From NCBI RefSeq assembly GCF_015555905.1, contig NZ_JADNLK010000011.1, positions 23,774 through 87,773 of the forward strand: a stretch of DNA of 64,000 nt, in the 5' to 3' direction. The notes under the pieces were generated by a model. It was given only the letters and a program-made list of their open reading frames with translations, was not told the origin of the DNA and did no database searches. The number at the start of each line of letters is the position of its first letter. Position 1 is the stretch's first letter. Position numbers and translations under genes: made by a program. Origin of the DNA: Clostridium sp. D43t1_170807_H7 (GTDB taxonomy: Bacteria; Bacillota; Clostridia; Clostridiales; Clostridiaceae). Below are positions 20,286 to 31,096 of the stretch, in pieces.

Positions 20286-21119
20286 ATGGCAGTTAAAAAG
20301 TTTAGACCTACTACACCATCAAGAAGAGAAATGACAATGGCTAGTTTTGAAGAAATAACTACAAGCAGCCCAGAGAAATCACTTCTTGTTTCTTTAAAGA
20401 AAACTGGTGGTAGAAATGCTCAAGGTAAAATAACTGTAAGACACCACGGTGGTGGAGCTAAGAGAAAATACAGAATAATAGATTTCAAGAGAAATAAGGA
20501 TGGTATTCCAGCAAAAGTTGCTACAATAGAATACGATCCAAACAGAACAGCATACATTGCTTTAGTAGTATATGCTGACGGTGAAAAGAGATACATTCTT
20601 GCACCAGTAGGATTAAAGGTTGGAGATACAATCGTATCTGGACCAGAAGCTGATATCAAAGTTGGTAATGCAAAAGCATTAAAAGATATGCCAGTTGGTA
20701 CAGTTGTTCACAATATAGAATTACAAGCTGGTAAAGGTGGCCAAATGGTTAGATCAGCAGGTACTTCTGCTCAATTAATGGCTAAAGAAGGTAACTATGC
20801 AACATTAAGATTACCTTCAGGTGAAATGAGATATGTAAGAATCGAATGTAGAGCTACAATCGGTACAGTTTCTAACACTACTAACGATATCATCAACATT
20901 GGTAAAGCTGGTAGAAAGAGACACATGGGATGGAGACCTACAGTTAGAGGTTCTGTAATGAACCCTTGCGATCACCCTCACGGTGGTGGTGAAGGTAGAT
21001 CACCAATCGGTAGACCAAGTCCAGTTACTCCATGGGGTAAACCAGCACTTGGATACAAGACTAGAAAGAATAAGAAGTATTCTGATAGATTCATAATAAA
21101 GAGAAGAAATAGTAAGTAA
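20286..21119 (+). CDS. rplB: 50S ribosomal protein L2
   Basis: Core protein needed for subunit joining and peptidyl transfer. The 277 residues are normal length, with the C-terminal motif containing the critical histidine ([18 protein letters not shown], about 223-240). ATG 20286 follows AAGGAGGG. Confidence 0.97.
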   Translation: MAVKKFRPTTPSRREMTMASFEEITTSSPEKSLLVSLKKTGGRNAQGKITVRHHGGGAKRKYRIIDFKRNKDGIPAKVATIEYDPNRTAYIALVVYADGEKRYILAPVGLKVGDTIVSGPEADIKVGNAKALKDMPVGTVVHNIELQAGKGGQMVRSAGTSAQLMAKEGNYATLRLPSGEMRYVRIECRATIGTVSNTTNDIINIGKAGRKRHMGWRPTVRGSVMNPCDHPHGGGEGRSPIGRPSPVTPWGKPALGYKTRKNKKYSDRFIIKRRNSK

Positions 21120-21120
21120 T

Positions 21121-21143
21121 TGAAGAGAAGTTAATTCTCTTCA
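21121..21143 (+). other. Hairpin between rplB and rpsS
   Basis: A perfect 9-bp stem (21121-21129 with 21135-21143), loop GTTAA, one base after the rplB stop. A smaller GGC/GCC hairpin follows. No T-run. It may shield the upstream mRNA or tune expression inside the operon. Confidence 0.5.
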
Positions 21144-21184
21144 GGCTTACTGGGCCTAGAGATTATGAAGGGAGGCAAATTATA

Positions 21185-21469
21185 GTGAGTAGATCAATAA
21201 AAAAAGGACCTTTCGTACACGAAGGACTTTTAAAGAAGATAGAAGAAATGAATGCTAATGGTGAAAATAAGGTTGTTAAGACTTGGTCAAGATCATCAAC
21301 AATTTTCCCACAAATGATTGGTCATACAATCGCTGTTCATGATGGTAGAAAACACGTTCCAGTATATGTGAGCGAAGATATGGTAGGACACAAATTAGGA
21401 GAATTTGCTCTTACTAGAACATACAGAGGACACGATTACGACGAAAAAGCATCAAGAAAAAGAAAGTAA
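21185..21469 (+). CDS. rpsS: 30S ribosomal protein S19
   Basis: Head protein near the A-site tRNA. The 94 residues start at GTG 21185 after GGGAGGC and include the conserved [10 protein letters not shown] start and the [16 protein letters not shown] segment. Standard position between rplB and rplV. Confidence 0.96.
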   Translation: MSRSIKKGPFVHEGLLKKIEEMNANGENKVVKTWSRSSTIFPQMIGHTIAVHDGRKHVPVYVSEDMVGHKLGEFALTRTYRGHDYDEKASRKRK

Positions 21470-21490
21470 TCTGGGAAAGGAGGAACACCA

Positions 21491-21826
21491 ATGGAAGCTA
21501 GAGCTATAGCTAAATATGTTAGAATGTCTCCAATGAAAGTAGGAGTTGTTCTTGATTTAATAAGAGGAAAAAACGTTAACGAGGCTTTCGCTATATTACA
21601 ATATACTCCAAAAGATGCTGCAGTTGTTATAAACAAAGTTTTAAAATCAGCTGTTGCAAATGCAGAGAACAATCATGACTTAAATGTTGAAAACTTATAT
21701 GTTGCTGAAACATTCGTAGGTGCTGGTCCAACTTTAAAGAGATTCAGACCAATGGACCACGGAAAAGCGTTCAGAATCAATAAGAGAACAAGTCATATAA
21801 CAGTAGTAGTTAAAGAAAGAGCTTAG
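21491..21826 (+). CDS. rplV: 50S ribosomal protein L22
   Basis: Exit-tunnel protein with a long beta-hairpin. The 111 residues include [20 protein letters not shown] (8-27) and the hairpin region [18 protein letters not shown]. The start follows AAAGGAGGA. Between rpsS and rpsC as usual. Confidence 0.96.
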   Translation: MEARAIAKYVRMSPMKVGVVLDLIRGKNVNEAFAILQYTPKDAAVVINKVLKSAVANAENNHDLNVENLYVAETFVGAGPTLKRFRPMDHGKAFRINKRTSHITVVVKERA

Positions 21827-21846
21827 TAAGAAGGAGGGAAAAACAA

Positions 21847-22515
21847 GTGGGTCAAAAAGTACATCCTCACGGACTTAGAGTTGGAGTTATCAAAGGTTGG
21901 GATGCAAAATGGTATGCTGATAAGAGAACATTTGCAGATAACTTAATCGAAGATAACAAAATAAGAGAATTCGTAAAGAAAGAACTTTTCTCAGCTGGTA
22001 TCGCTAAAGTTGAAATCGAAAGATCAGCTAAAAGAGTTAAGTTAAATATATATACTGCTAAACCAGGTGTTGTTATCGGTAAAGGTGGTGCAGGAATCGA
22101 AGCTTTAAAAGCTAAGGTTGCTAAATTAGTAAACGGAAAGAATATTTTAATAAACATAGTTGAAGTTAAGAATGCTGAAGCAAACGCTCAATTAGTTGCT
22201 GAAAACATTGCTGCTCAATTAGAAAAAAGAGTTTCTTTCAGAAGAGCTATGAAACAAAGCATCCAAAGAGCTATGAAATTAGGAGCTAAGGGTGTTAAAA
22301 CAGCTTGTTCAGGAAGATTAGGCGGAGCTGAAATCGCTAGAACTGAACAATATCATGAAGGAACAATTCCACTACAAACATTAAGAGCTGATATCGATTA
22401 TGGATTTGCTGAAGCAGATACAACATACGGTAAAATCGGAGTTAAAGTTTGGGTTTATAATGGAGAAGTTCTTCCAACTAAAAAAGTTGAAAAGAAGGAA
22501 GAAGTTAACGCGTAA
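21847..22515 (+). CDS. rpsC: 30S ribosomal protein S3
   Basis: mRNA-entry protein. The 222 residues begin with GTG 21847 ([18 protein letters not shown]) after AAGGAGGG. A KH domain with the [15 protein letters not shown] loop lies near residues 74-88. Normal length and place. Confidence 0.97.
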   Translation: MGQKVHPHGLRVGVIKGWDAKWYADKRTFADNLIEDNKIREFVKKELFSAGIAKVEIERSAKRVKLNIYTAKPGVVIGKGGAGIEALKAKVAKLVNGKNILINIVEVKNAEANAQLVAENIAAQLEKRVSFRRAMKQSIQRAMKLGAKGVKTACSGRLGGAEIARTEQYHEGTIPLQTLRADIDYGFAEADTTYGKIGVKVWVYNGEVLPTKKVEKKEEVNA

Positions 22516-22533
22516 GAAAGGAGGAATATAATC

Positions 22534-22968
22534 ATGTTAATGCCTAAAAGAGTTAAGCATCGTAAGGTACAACGTGGTAGAATGAAAGGAAAAGCTACTA
22601 GAGGTAATTTCCTTGCATACGGAGATTTTGGTATCCAAGCGCAAACTTGTGGATGGATAACAAGTAACCAAATAGAATCTGCCAGAATAGCAATTAACAG
22701 ATACATTAGAAGAGGAGGAAAACTTTGGATAAAAGTATTCCCAGATAAGCCAGTTACTGAGAAACCAGCTGAAACAAGAATGGGTTCTGGTAAAGGTTCA
22801 CCAGAATACTGGGTAGCTGTAGTTAAACCTGGTAGAGTATTATTCGAATTATCAGGAGTTAACGAAGAAGTTGCAAGAGAAGCAATGAGACTTGCATCAC
22901 ACAAACTTCCTGTAAAGTGTAAATTCGTTACAAGAAGAGATTTTGAGGAAATGGGTGGTGAAGAATAA
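22534..22968 (+). CDS. rplP: 50S ribosomal protein L16
   Basis: Positions A-site tRNA in the large subunit. The 144 residues start [15 protein letters not shown]; the first ATG (22534) is kept over the next (22540) because the family N-terminus is MLxPKR and AAAGGAGGA is correctly spaced. The stop overlaps the rpmC ATG (TAATG). Confidence 0.96.
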   Translation: MLMPKRVKHRKVQRGRMKGKATRGNFLAYGDFGIQAQTCGWITSNQIESARIAINRYIRRGGKLWIKVFPDKPVTEKPAETRMGSGKGSPEYWVAVVKPGRVLFELSGVNEEVAREAMRLASHKLPVKCKFVTRRDFEEMGGEE

Positions 22969-23180
22969 TGAAGGCTAGAGAATTAAAAGATTTAAGAGCA
23001 AATAATCCTCAAGATTTAGTTGCTAAGCTAGGAGAATTAAAAGCTGAATTATTCAACTTAAGATTCCAATTAGCTACAGGACAATTAGAAAATCCTATGA
23101 GAATAAGAGAAGTAAAGAAATCTATAGCCCAAATCAAAACCATCATTAGAGAAGAAGAGATCAGGGCATTTGAACAGTAA
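22968..23180 (+). CDS. rpmC: 50S ribosomal protein L29
   Basis: Two-helix exit-site protein. The 70 residues contain the [31 protein letters not shown] pattern typical of L29 (residues about 24-54). Start overlaps the rplP stop, implying translational coupling. Confidence 0.95.
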   Translation: MKARELKDLRANNPQDLVAKLGELKAELFNLRFQLATGQLENPMRIREVKKSIAQIKTIIREEEIRAFEQ

Positions 23181-23202
23181 ATCTGGAAGGAGGTAGCCCC
23201 TA

Positions 23203-23457
23203 ATGGAAAGAGGATTAAGAAAGAAGAAAATCGGTAGAGTTGTTTCTGATAAAATGGATAAAACTATCGTAGTTGCTGTTGAAACTAAGGTAAGACATCC
23301 ACTATACGGAAAAACTATGAACAGAACTACTAAATTCAAAGCTCATGATGAAAATAATGAAGCTAACATGAATGATAGAGTATTAATAATGGAAACTAGA
23401 CCATTATCTAAAGATAAGAGATGGAGACTTGTTGAAATAGTTGAAAGAGCTAAATAA
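23203..23457 (+). CDS. rpsQ: 30S ribosomal protein S17
   Basis: Primary 16S rRNA binder with an OB fold. The 84 residues show the [19 protein letters not shown] start and the [19 protein letters not shown] core. ATG 23203 follows GGAGGTAG. Lies between rpmC and rplN. Confidence 0.96.
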   Translation: MERGLRKKKIGRVVSDKMDKTIVVAVETKVRHPLYGKTMNRTTKFKAHDENNEANMNDRVLIMETRPLSKDKRWRLVEIVERAK

Positions 23458-23489
23458 GCTTTTAAAGACTGAAAGGAGGGTAAATTTCA

Positions 23490-23858
23490 ATGATACAACA
23501 ACAAACCTTATTAAAGGTAGCAGATAACTCAGGTGCTAAAGAAATCATGTGTATCAGAGTTTTAGGCGGATCAAAGAGAAAGTTCGGTAACATTGGAGAT
23601 ACAATAGTAGCTAGCGTTAAAAGTGCAACACCAGGCGGAGTTGTTAAAAAAGGTGACGTTGTAAAAGCTGTTATTGTTAGATCAGTAAGAGGATTAAGAA
23701 GAGCTGACGGTTCATACATCAAATTTGATGAGAACGCTGCTGTTATAATAAAGGAAGATAAGCAACCAAGAGGAACTCGTATCTTCGGACCAGTTGCTAG
23801 GGAGCTAAGAGATAAGGAATTTAACAAAATATTATCATTAGCACCAGAAGTTCTATAA
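23490..23858 (+). CDS. rplN: 50S ribosomal protein L14
   Basis: Large-subunit interface protein. The 122 residues begin [18 protein letters not shown], the family signature, and end near [18 protein letters not shown] sequence. Preceded by AAAGGAGGG. Standard operon position. Confidence 0.97.
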   Translation: MIQQQTLLKVADNSGAKEIMCIRVLGGSKRKFGNIGDTIVASVKSATPGGVVKKGDVVKAVIVRSVRGLRRADGSYIKFDENAAVIIKEDKQPRGTRIFGPVARELRDKEFNKILSLAPEVL

Positions 23859-23875
23859 TAGAGGAGGTGGCTAAT

Positions 23876-24190
23876 TTGAAGTTACACGTTAAAAAGAACG
23901 ACACAGTAGTAGTTATTTCTGGTAAAGATGCTGGAAAAACTGGTGAAGTTTTAAAGGTATATCCAAAAACAGGAAAAGTTCTTGTTCAAGGAGTTAACAT
24001 AGTAAAGAAACATCAAAAGCCAACTAGAGCAAACGCTCAAGGTGGAATAATAGAAAAAGAAGGAGCTATATACAGCTCAAAAGTTATGTTATACTGCACA
24101 AAATGCAAAAATGCTACAAGAATTAGCAGTAAAATCTTAGAAGATGGTACTAAGGTTAGAGTTTGTAAGAAGTGTGGAGAAACATTCTAA
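23876..24190 (+). CDS. rplX: 50S ribosomal protein L24
   Basis: Assembly-initiator protein with a KOW motif. I place the start at TTG 23876 ([21 protein letters not shown], 104 residues): GAGGAGG (23861-23867) is 8 bases before it, whereas GTG 23867 overlaps that site. The C-terminus has two Cys pairs (YCTKCKN and VCKKCGE), the zinc-ribbon form seen in many L24 proteins. Confidence 0.94.
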   Translation: MKLHVKKNDTVVVISGKDAGKTGEVLKVYPKTGKVLVQGVNIVKKHQKPTRANAQGGIIEKEGAIYSSKVMLYCTKCKNATRISSKILEDGTKVRVCKKCGETF

Positions 24191-24212
24191 AATCTGAAAG
24201 GAGGTACTAATT

Positions 24213-24755
24213 ATGACACCAAGACTTCAAGAGAAGTACACAAATGAAGTAATTCAAGCTATGACAGAAAAGTTCGGATACAAAAACATCATGGAAGTTC
24301 CAAAGCTTGAAAAAATCGTTATAAATATGGGAGTTGGAGAAGCTAAGGATAACCAAAAGGTTTTAGAATCTGCGGTTGCTGACTTACAACTTATCTCAGG
24401 ACAAAAGCCAATCTTAACTAGAGCAAAGAAATCAGTTGCTAACTTTAAGATAAGAGAGAACATGGCATTAGGATGTAAAGTTACATTAAGAGGAGCAAAG
24501 ATGTTTGAATTTGCTGATAAGCTAATGTCAATAGCTCTTCCAAGAGTTAGAGACTTCAGAGGAGTTTCTGATAGAGCATTTGACGGAAGAGGAAATTATT
24601 CTTTAGGAATTAAAGAACAATTAATATTCCCAGAAATAGAATACGATAAGATCGATAAGGTTAGAGGAATGGATATCATCTTCGTTACAACTGCAAAGAC
24701 TGACGAAGAAGCAAGAGAATTATTAAGATTCCTTGGAATGCCATTCGCTCAATAA
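24213..24755 (+). CDS. rplE: 50S ribosomal protein L5
   Basis: 5S rRNA-binding protein contacting P-site tRNA. The 180 residues include [16 protein letters not shown] (28-43) and [20 protein letters not shown] 24213 follows AAAGGAGGT. Between rplX and rpsZ as in other Firmicutes. Confidence 0.97.
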   Translation: MTPRLQEKYTNEVIQAMTEKFGYKNIMEVPKLEKIVINMGVGEAKDNQKVLESAVADLQLISGQKPILTRAKKSVANFKIRENMALGCKVTLRGAKMFEFADKLMSIALPRVRDFRGVSDRAFDGRGNYSLGIKEQLIFPEIEYDKIDKVRGMDIIFVTTAKTDEEARELLRFLGMPFAQ

Positions 24756-24770
24756 TAAGGAGGGAAAACT

Positions 24771-24956
24771 GTGGCACGTAAAGCTATTATTGAAAAGTGG
24801 AGCAAAGCTCCTAAATATAAAACAAGAGCTTATACAAGATGCAGAATATGTGGAAGACCACATGCAGTATTAAGAAAGTTTGGTATTTGCCGTATATGCT
24901 TTAGAGAACTTGCTTACAAAGGTGAAATTCCTGGTTGTAAGAAGGCAAGCTGGTAA
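24771..24956 (+). CDS. rpsZ: 30S ribosomal protein S14, zinc type
   Basis: Compact 61-residue S14 with a zinc knuckle (Cys24, Cys27, Cys40, Cys43), unlike the longer zinc-free form. Start GTG 24771 follows AAGGAGGG. Position between rplE and rpsH is the standard place of the housekeeping copy. Confidence 0.97.
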   Translation: MARKAIIEKWSKAPKYKTRAYTRCRICGRPHAVLRKFGICRICFRELAYKGEIPGCKKASW

Positions 24957-24984
24957 ACCTAACGACTGAAAGGAGGCAAATTAA

Positions 24985-25383
24985 ATGGTTATGACAGATC
25001 CTATCGCAGATTTACTAACTCGTATTAGAAATGCGAATGCTGTAAGACACGAAGTAGTAGAAGTTCCTTCTTCAAACGTAAAGAAGGCTGTTGCAAATAT
25101 ATTATTACAAGAGGGATACATCAAGAATATTGAAGAATACAATGATGGTGTTGTTCCAATGATGAGATTATCTCTTAAATACGGTTCTAACAAAGAAAGA
25201 GTTATAACTGGAATTAAGAGAATATCAAAGCCAGGTTTAAGAGTATACTGTAAGAAAGATGAAGTTCCAAGAGTTCTTAATGGATTAGGAATCGCTGTAA
25301 TTTCAACTTCAAAAGGTATAGTTGTAGACAGAGAAGCTAGAAAATTAGGCTTAGGCGGAGAAGTTGTTTGCTACGTTTGGTAG
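24985..25383 (+). CDS. rpsH: 30S ribosomal protein S8
   Basis: Central-domain 16S rRNA binder, and the spc-operon repressor in E. coli. The 132 residues begin [18 protein letters not shown] and contain the C-terminal signature GEVVCYVW. First ATG (24985) kept for its spacing from AAAGGAGGC. Confidence 0.97.
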   Translation: MVMTDPIADLLTRIRNANAVRHEVVEVPSSNVKKAVANILLQEGYIKNIEEYNDGVVPMMRLSLKYGSNKERVITGIKRISKPGLRVYCKKDEVPRVLNGLGIAVISTSKGIVVDREARKLGLGGEVVCYVW

Positions 25384-25448
25384 TAATTAATTTTGAAAAT
25401 TAACTAGATTAACATATAGATCTAACAAGTAATACAGGAGGTGCGGTT

Positions 25449-25991
25449 ATGTCAAGAGTAGGTAGATTACCAATAGCTATCCCTGCTGGTGTTACAGTAA
25501 CAGTTGCTGAAGGTAACGTTGTTACTGTAAAAGGACCTAAAGGGCAATTAGTTAAGGCTATGGACAAAGACATGAATATAGCAGTTGAAGACAACCAAGT
25601 TGTTGTTACAAGACCTAGTGACGTTAAAGAGCACAGAGCTCTTCACGGTTTAACTAGAGCATTAATCAACAACATGATCATAGGAGTTGAAAAGGGATAC
25701 CAAAAGACTCTAGAATTAATCGGTGTTGGTTATAGAGCTCAATTACAAGGAAAGAAACTTGTAATGAACTTAGGATATTCACACCCAGTTGAAATAGAAC
25801 CAGCTGAAGGAATTACTTTCGAAACTCCAGCAGCTACAAAGGTAGTTGTATCAGGAATCGATAAGCAATTAGTTGGTGCTGCTGCTGCTGATATCAGAAA
25901 GTGGAGAAAACCTGAACCATATAAGGGTAAAGGAATTAAGTTCGAAGGCGAAGTTATCAGACGTAAAGAAGGTAAGACTGGTAAGAAATAA
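25449..25991 (+). CDS. rplF: 50S ribosomal protein L6
   Basis: Binds 23S rRNA near the sarcin-ricin loop. The 180 residues begin [15 protein letters not shown] and end with the family motif [24 protein letters not shown] (split: [13 protein letters not shown] then [11 protein letters not shown]). The start follows CAGGAGGTG. Confidence 0.97.
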   Translation: MSRVGRLPIAIPAGVTVTVAEGNVVTVKGPKGQLVKAMDKDMNIAVEDNQVVVTRPSDVKEHRALHGLTRALINNMIIGVEKGYQKTLELIGVGYRAQLQGKKLVMNLGYSHPVEIEPAEGITFETPAATKVVVSGIDKQLVGAAAADIRKWRKPEPYKGKGIKFEGEVIRRKEGKTGKK

Positions 25992-26010
25992 TTAGGAAGG
26001 AGTGAACCTT

Positions 26011-26373
26011 ATGTTCAAGAAGGCAGACAAAAAGGCAAATAGAGCAAAGCGTCACCTTAGAGTACGTAAGAAAGTTTCTGGTACTCCTGAAAGACCAAGA
26101 CTTTCAGTTTACAGAAGTGAAAAGAATATATATGCTCAAATCATAGATGATATAAATGCTGTAACTTTAGTATCTGCTTCAACTTTAGATAAAGAAGTTG
26201 ATGTTAAAGTAGGCGGAAACAAAGAAGCTGCTAAATTAGTTGGTGAACTAGTTGCTAAGAGAGCTTTAGATAAAGGTATTACTGAAGTTGTATTCGACAG
26301 AGGTGGATACGTATATCACGGAAGAGTTCAAACATTAGCAGAAAGCGCTAGAGAAGCAGGCTTAAAATTCTAA
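26011..26373 (+). CDS. rplR: 50S ribosomal protein L18
   Basis: 5S rRNA-binding protein. ATG 26011 gives 120 residues, the usual length; the GTG at 26002 lies inside its ribosome-binding region (GGAAGGAGTG) and is rejected. Contains [20 protein letters not shown] and the C-terminal [20 protein letters not shown]. Confidence 0.96.
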   Translation: MFKKADKKANRAKRHLRVRKKVSGTPERPRLSVYRSEKNIYAQIIDDINAVTLVSASTLDKEVDVKVGGNKEAAKLVGELVAKRALDKGITEVVFDRGGYVYHGRVQTLAESAREAGLKF

Positions 26374-26393
26374 TCAAACAAGGAGGGAAATCA

Positions 26394-26891
26394 ATGAGAA
26401 TCGATCCTAGCACACTAGACCTTAAGGAAAAGGTTGTTTTTATAAACAGAGTTACTAAGGTTGTTAAGGGTGGTAGAAACTTCAGATTCAGCGCTTTAGT
26501 TGTTGTTGGTGATGAGAACGGACACGTAGGCGTAGGAATGGGTAAGTCAATCGAAATCCCAGAAGCAATTAAAAAAGGTATCGAAGACGCTAAGAAAAAC
26601 ATGGTTAGCGTTGCTATAGTTGGAACAACAGTTCCTCATGAAATATATGGTAAGTTTGGAACTGGTAAAGTTTTAATCATGCCAGCTAAAGAAGGTACAG
26701 GAGTTATCGCTGGTGGACCAGCAAGAGCTGTACTTGAATTAGCAGGATTAAAGGACGTTAGAGCTAAGTCTTTAGGTTCAAACAATCCAAGAAACATGGT
26801 AAATGCTACAATTAACGGTTTAGCAAGCTTAAGAACAGCTGAAGAAATAGCTAAGTTAAGAGGCAAAACTGTAGAAGAAATATTAGGTTAG
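26394..26891 (+). CDS. rpsE: 30S ribosomal protein S5
   Basis: Decoding-accuracy protein at the mRNA entry. The 165 residues have the double-stranded-RNA-binding fold with [20 protein letters not shown] and the loop where spectinomycin-resistance changes occur (KVVKGGRNF) intact. The start follows AAGGAGGG. Confidence 0.97.
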   Translation: MRIDPSTLDLKEKVVFINRVTKVVKGGRNFRFSALVVVGDENGHVGVGMGKSIEIPEAIKKGIEDAKKNMVSVAIVGTTVPHEIYGKFGTGKVLIMPAKEGTGVIAGGPARAVLELAGLKDVRAKSLGSNNPRNMVNATINGLASLRTAEEIAKLRGKTVEEILG

Positions 26892-26903
26892 GAGGTATAC
26901 GCA

Positions 26904-27083
26904 ATGGCAAAGATAAAGGTTACTTTAGTTAAAAGCTTAATAGGCAGAAAGAAAGACCATATCGCTACTGCAAATGCTCTTGGTCTAAGAAAGATTAACA
27001 AAACTGTAGAGCATGAGGATACTCCTCAAATCAGAGGTATGATCAACAAAGTTGACTACTTATTAAAAGTAGAAGAAGTATAA
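26904..27083 (+). CDS. rpmD: 50S ribosomal protein L30
   Basis: A 59-residue small protein reading [20 protein letters not shown] at its start, then [15 protein letters not shown], diagnostic of bacterial L30. ATG 26904 follows GGAGGTAT overlapping the rpsE stop region. Between rpsE and rplO. Confidence 0.95.
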   Translation: MAKIKVTLVKSLIGRKKDHIATANALGLRKINKTVEHEDTPQIRGMINKVDYLLKVEEV

Positions 27084-27105
27084 TAAAGAGGAGGTGCACT
27101 AAGAT

Positions 27106-27546
27106 ATGAAACTTCATGAATTAAAGCCAGCAGCTGGTAGCAAGAAAGCTCCTAAGAGAGTTGGTAGAGGTACTGGTTCAGGTTTAGGAAGAAACGCTGG
27201 TAAAGGTGAAAAAGGACAAAACGCTAGATCAGGCGGTGGAGTTAGACCAGGATTTGAAGGTGGTCAAATGCCATTATACAGAAGACTTCCTAAGAGAGGA
27301 TTCACTAATATCTTCGCTAAGAAAATTGTTTCTATAAACGTTGATAGATTAAACATATTCGAAAACGGCACAGTAGTAACTCCAGAATTATTACTTGAAA
27401 CAAGAGTAATATCTAAAGTTTTAGACGGAGTTAAGATATTAGGAAACGGAACATTAGAAAAGAGCCTAACTGTACAAGGATGCAAGATGTCTAAGTCAGC
27501 GGCTGAAAAGATAGAAGCAGCTGGAGGAAAAGTTGAGGTGATATAA
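27106..27546 (+). CDS. rplO: 50S ribosomal protein L15
   Basis: Late-assembly 23S rRNA binder. The 146 residues begin with the family's [20 protein letters not shown], followed by the basic glycine-rich stretch [19 protein letters not shown], and have the usual C-terminal fold. Preceded by GAGGAGGTG and ending one base before the secY start. Confidence 0.97.
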   Translation: MKLHELKPAAGSKKAPKRVGRGTGSGLGRNAGKGEKGQNARSGGGVRPGFEGGQMPLYRRLPKRGFTNIFAKKIVSINVDRLNIFENGTVVTPELLLETRVISKVLDGVKILGNGTLEKSLTVQGCKMSKSAAEKIEAAGGKVEVI

Positions 27547-27547
27547 T

Positions 27548-28825
27548 ATGCTATCAACCCTACGTAATGCCTGGAAGGTTCCGGAACTAAGAAAAAGATT
27601 TTTATGGACGATATTTTTAGTAGCAATTTTCAGGATAGGAATACATATTCCGGTTCCTGGAATTGATACTAGTTATTTAAGCTCAATGACTAACTCTGAT
27701 GGGTTGCTTGGGTTTTACAATTTAATATCTGGAGGAGCTTTAAGTAAATTCAGTATATTTGCATTAAGTGTTTCACCTTATATTAATGCATCAATCATAA
27801 TGCAATTATTAACAATTGCAATTCCATCTTTAGAACAACTTTCTAAAGAAGGTGAAGAAGGTAGAAAGAAAATTCAATCTATTACAAGATATGCCTCTAT
27901 AGCAATAGGGTTTGTATTAGCAATAGGAATTTACTCAATGATTGCAGCACAAGGTGCCGCAAGTGGATTAGGAACAGCTCAAAAAGCGGTAGTACTAATT
28001 TCATTAGTTGTAGGATCTACTTTCTGTATGTGGCTTGGTGACCAAATAACTCAAAAAGGATTTGGAAATGGGGTTTCAATATTAATATTCGTTAATATAG
28101 TATCTCAATTACCTACAACTTTAATGTCATTATTTACATTAAAAGAAGCAGGTGAAATTTCTATAATAGAAATAGCATTATTCTTAATTGGTGCATTAGC
28201 ACTATTAGCAGTTACAATTTACTTCTCATTAGCAGAGAGAAGAGTGCCAATCCAATATGCTGGTAAGGCTGTAGGTGCTAAGGTTATGAAAGGTCAATCT
28301 ACTCATATACCATTAAGTTTAATTGGATCAGCGGTTATTGCAATAATATTTGCAATGTCTGTAATGATGTTCCCTGAAACAATAGCTAATTTCTTCCCAA
28401 CTAAGGGATGGTCTAAATGGATATTAACTAATCCATATAGTATTTTTAATAAAAGTACATGGATGTATCCAGTTTGTTATGCAGTATTAACAGTATTCTT
28501 TACTTGGTTCTATACTCAAATAACATTTAAACCAGATGAAATGGCTGAAAATCTTCATAAGTCTGCAGGTTTTGTACCAGGTGTAAGACCAGGTGAAGCT
28601 ACAGAGAAGTATTTTGAAAGAGTACTTACAAAAGTATCTCTAATCGGGGGAGTATTTGCAGCATTACTAGCTGTTACTCCAATATTAATTAGTAATTATA
28701 CAGATTTAAGAGGAATTCAATTTGGTGGAACGTCAATGTTAATTTTAATTGGAGTTGGTTTAGATTTTTCTAGACAATTAGATTCACAATTAGTTATGAG
28801 ACACTATCAAGGATTCTTAAAATAG
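27548..28825 (+). CDS. secY: Preprotein translocase subunit SecY
   Basis: Channel-forming subunit of the Sec translocon in the cytoplasmic membrane. The 425 residues read as ten hydrophobic segments, with the conserved start of helix 2 ([20 protein letters not shown]), [13 protein letters not shown], and the cytosolic loop [11 protein letters not shown]. Its ribosome-binding site lies inside the end of rplO, coupling the genes. Partner SecE is at 1575. Confidence 0.97.
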   Translation: MLSTLRNAWKVPELRKRFLWTIFLVAIFRIGIHIPVPGIDTSYLSSMTNSDGLLGFYNLISGGALSKFSIFALSVSPYINASIIMQLLTIAIPSLEQLSKEGEEGRKKIQSITRYASIAIGFVLAIGIYSMIAAQGAASGLGTAQKAVVLISLVVGSTFCMWLGDQITQKGFGNGVSILIFVNIVSQLPTTLMSLFTLKEAGEISIIEIALFLIGALALLAVTIYFSLAERRVPIQYAGKAVGAKVMKGQSTHIPLSLIGSAVIAIIFAMSVMMFPETIANFFPTKGWSKWILTNPYSIFNKSTWMYPVCYAVLTVFFTWFYTQITFKPDEMAENLHKSAGFVPGVRPGEATEKYFERVLTKVSLIGGVFAALLAVTPILISNYTDLRGIQFGGTSMLILIGVGLDFSRQLDSQLVMRHYQGFLK

Positions 28826-28848
28826 ATTTTATAATGGAGATGATGCCC

Positions 28849-29499
28849 GTGAAGATAGTATTATTAGGTCCTCCTGGGGCTGGAAAAGGAACACAGGCAA
28901 AATCAATTAGTAATAGATACTCTATACCACATATTTCTACTGGGGATATCTTTAGAAAGAATATTTCAGAAGAAACCCCTTTAGGAATAGAAGCTAAGCA
29001 ATATATTGACAATGGTCAATTAGTGCCAGATGAAGTAACTATTAATATGGTTAAAGATAGACTAACATGGGAAGACTGTAAAAATGGTTATCTATTAGAT
29101 GGATTCCCAAGAACTGTTGCTCAAGCTGAAGCTCTACAAGAGTTTTTAGATTCAAGAAATGAAAACTTAGATACAGCTTTATGTATCGAAGTACCTAGCA
29201 GTTTCATACTTGAAAGAATGACAGGAAGAAGAGTTTGTTTATCATGTGGAGCTAGTTATCATATCAAATTTAATCCACCAGCTGTTGATGGAGTTTGTGA
29301 TGTTTGTGGTGATAACATTATCCAAAGAAAAGATGATGTTGAAGAAACAGTAAAAGAGAGACTAGATGTCTATGAAAGACAAACACAACCACTGATTGAT
29401 TTTTATAAAGAGAAAAACTTACTTTCCACAGTAGATGGAACAAAAGCTATTAATGAAGTATTCGAAGGTATCTGTAATATATTAGGGAGTGCAAACTAA
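28849..29499 (+). CDS. adk: Adenylate kinase
   Basis: Converts AMP and ATP to two ADP in the cytoplasm. I place the start at GTG 28849 ([16 protein letters not shown], 216 residues), preceded by GGAGATGA; ATG 28834 would add five unusual residues. P-loop at residues 7-15. The LID carries two Cys pairs (CLSCG and CDVCG), the zinc-binding form common in Gram-positive bacteria. Stop overlaps the map start (TAATG). Confidence 0.95.
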   Translation: MKIVLLGPPGAGKGTQAKSISNRYSIPHISTGDIFRKNISEETPLGIEAKQYIDNGQLVPDEVTINMVKDRLTWEDCKNGYLLDGFPRTVAQAEALQEFLDSRNENLDTALCIEVPSSFILERMTGRRVCLSCGASYHIKFNPPAVDGVCDVCGDNIIQRKDDVEETVKERLDVYERQTQPLIDFYKEKNLLSTVDGTKAINEVFEGICNILGSAN

Positions 29500-30248
29500 T
29501 GATTATTATCAAAAATGATAAAGAAATCGACCTAATGAGAATTGCAGGAAGAATTGTAGCAGAAACTCTACTACTTGTTGAAAAAAAAGTTAAACCAGGA
29601 ATAACTACTGCTGAATTAGATAGGATAGCAGAAGAATTTATAACTAAGCATGGGGCAATACCTTCATTTAAAGGGCTCTATGGATTTCCTGCTTCACTAT
29701 GTATATCTGTTAATGAGCAAGTAGTTCATGGAATACCAGGAGGGTATGTATTAAAAGAGGGAGATATTATTAGTGTAGACTGTGGAGCAAACATTAATGG
29801 ATTCCACGGTGATGCAGCAAGAACATTTGCTGTAGGTGATATTTCAGAAGAAGCAAATAAACTTATAAAAGTTACTGAAGAATCTTTCTTTAAAGGTTTG
29901 GAGTTTGCTAAAGTAGGAAATAGACTAACTGATATTTCACATGAAATACAACGCTATGTTGAGGCTTCAGGTTTCTCAGTTGTAAGAGATTTCGTAGGTC
30001 ACGGGATAGGAAGAAGTGTCCATGAGGATCCGGAAATTCCTAACTTCGGAAGACCAGGCCGAGGTCCAAAATTAGTTGCTGGTATGACTTTAGCTATAGA
30101 ACCTATGGTTAATATGGGAACATATAGAGTAGCTACTTTAGGTGATGATTGGACAGTAGTCTCAGCAGATAAGAGCCTTTCGGCTCACTATGAAAACACT
30201 GTTGTAATTTTACCAGATGGACCGGAGATATTAACACTAATTAAATAA
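29499..30248 (+). CDS. map: Methionine aminopeptidase, type I
   Basis: Removes the initiator methionine from nascent proteins. The 249 residues carry the dinuclear metal ligands Asp94, Asp105, His168, Glu201 and Glu232 and the substrate His78, all at expected spacing. Translationally coupled to adk by a TAATG overlap. Confidence 0.96.
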   Translation: MIIIKNDKEIDLMRIAGRIVAETLLLVEKKVKPGITTAELDRIAEEFITKHGAIPSFKGLYGFPASLCISVNEQVVHGIPGGYVLKEGDIISVDCGANINGFHGDAARTFAVGDISEEANKLIKVTEESFFKGLEFAKVGNRLTDISHEIQRYVEASGFSVVRDFVGHGIGRSVHEDPEIPNFGRPGRGPKLVAGMTLAIEPMVNMGTYRVATLGDDWTVVSADKSLSAHYENTVVILPDGPEILTLIK

Positions 30249-30254
30249 GTGTTG

Positions 30255-30308
30255 CTTAGTTATAAATTCGCATGATACCAAAAGGTGGCTTGTAGATTTA
30301 TGACTAAG
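30255..30308 (+). promoter_or_regulatory. Structured leader before the KOW-protein gene
   Basis: A 13-bp stem with one G-U pair (30255-30267 with 30296-30308) encloses a 28-base loop containing ACC-AAAA-GGT. It occupies nearly the whole map-KOW gap and ends 24 bases before the KOW start. I do not recognise it as a named family. Autoregulation by the encoded RNA-binding protein is a possibility. Confidence 0.5.
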
Positions 30309-30331
30309 GTAATCATCGAGGTGAAAGAAAT

Positions 30332-30613
30332 TTGCAAAACAATGACTTAATTGGGAAAATTGTTCTTTCAAAATGCGGAAGAGATAAAGATCATTATTAC
30401 GTTATTGTTGATAAAGTTGATGATGATTATTACCTTCTAAGTAATGGAAGTAATAAGACAATTCAGATGCCTAAGAAGAAAAACATAAAACATTTTATTG
30501 TTTTAGAAAATGTAGATGATGAGATTAAAGCATCAGTTATATTAAAGGATAAAGGTACTGATTTAAAAATTAAAAGATTTCTAAAACTAAAAGGCATTGT
30601 TAAGGAGGGTTGA
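30332..30613 (+). CDS. KOW domain-containing RNA-binding protein
   Basis: A 93-residue protein starting at TTG 30332 ([20 protein letters not shown]) after GAGGTGAAAG. The N-terminal half resembles the L14e-like KOW fold ([20 protein letters not shown]), with a lysine-rich stretch [10 protein letters not shown] (about 47-56). Firmicutes commonly have such a gene between map and infA. Its role is not established; RNA or ribosome binding is inferred from the fold and location. Confidence 0.82.
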   Translation: MQNNDLIGKIVLSKCGRDKDHYYVIVDKVDDDYYLLSNGSNKTIQMPKKKNIKHFIVLENVDDEIKASVILKDKGTDLKIKRFLKLKGIVKEG

Positions 30614-30620
30614 TTACCTT

Positions 30621-30839
30621 ATGTCAAAAGATGATGTAATAGAAATGCAAGGTGTAGTCCTAGAGGCTTTACCAAATGCAATGTTTCAAGTTGAGTTAGA
30701 AAGTGGTCATAAAATTTTAGCTCACATATCAGGAAAATTAAGAATGAACTTCATAAGAATTCTACCTGGAGATAAGGTTACTATAGAACTTTCTCCATAT
30801 GACCTAACAAGAGGAAGAATTACTTGGAGAGCAAAATAA
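30621..30839 (+). CDS. infA: Translation initiation factor IF-1
   Basis: OB-fold factor that occupies the A site during initiation. ATG 30621 gives 72 residues beginning [20 protein letters not shown], the standard length; the earlier TTG start would pass through AAGGAGGG. Ends with [16 protein letters not shown]. Follows the KOW gene by a few bases. Confidence 0.97.
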   Translation: MSKDDVIEMQGVVLEALPNAMFQVELESGHKILAHISGKLRMNFIRILPGDKVTIELSPYDLTRGRITWRAK

Positions 30840-30859
30840 GGTAAAAAAGTTTACCATAA

Positions 30860-30994
<135 letters not shown>

Positions 30995-31037
30995 TATAAT
31001 TTCATATTAGGCAGAATAATTTACAAATATTAATATG

Positions 31038-31066
31038 TTGACTTTTTTTTGAAAGTTCAATATTAT
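31038..31066 (+). promoter_or_regulatory. Promoter of rpsM-rpsK-rpsD-rpoA-rplQ
   Basis: TTGACT (31038-31043), 17 bases, TATTAT (31061-31066). It provides an internal start for the alpha operon, with a leader of about 135 bases. Confidence 0.7.
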
Positions 31067-31096
31067 TATATAGGCGTTTAAATCAGCTTATTAATT

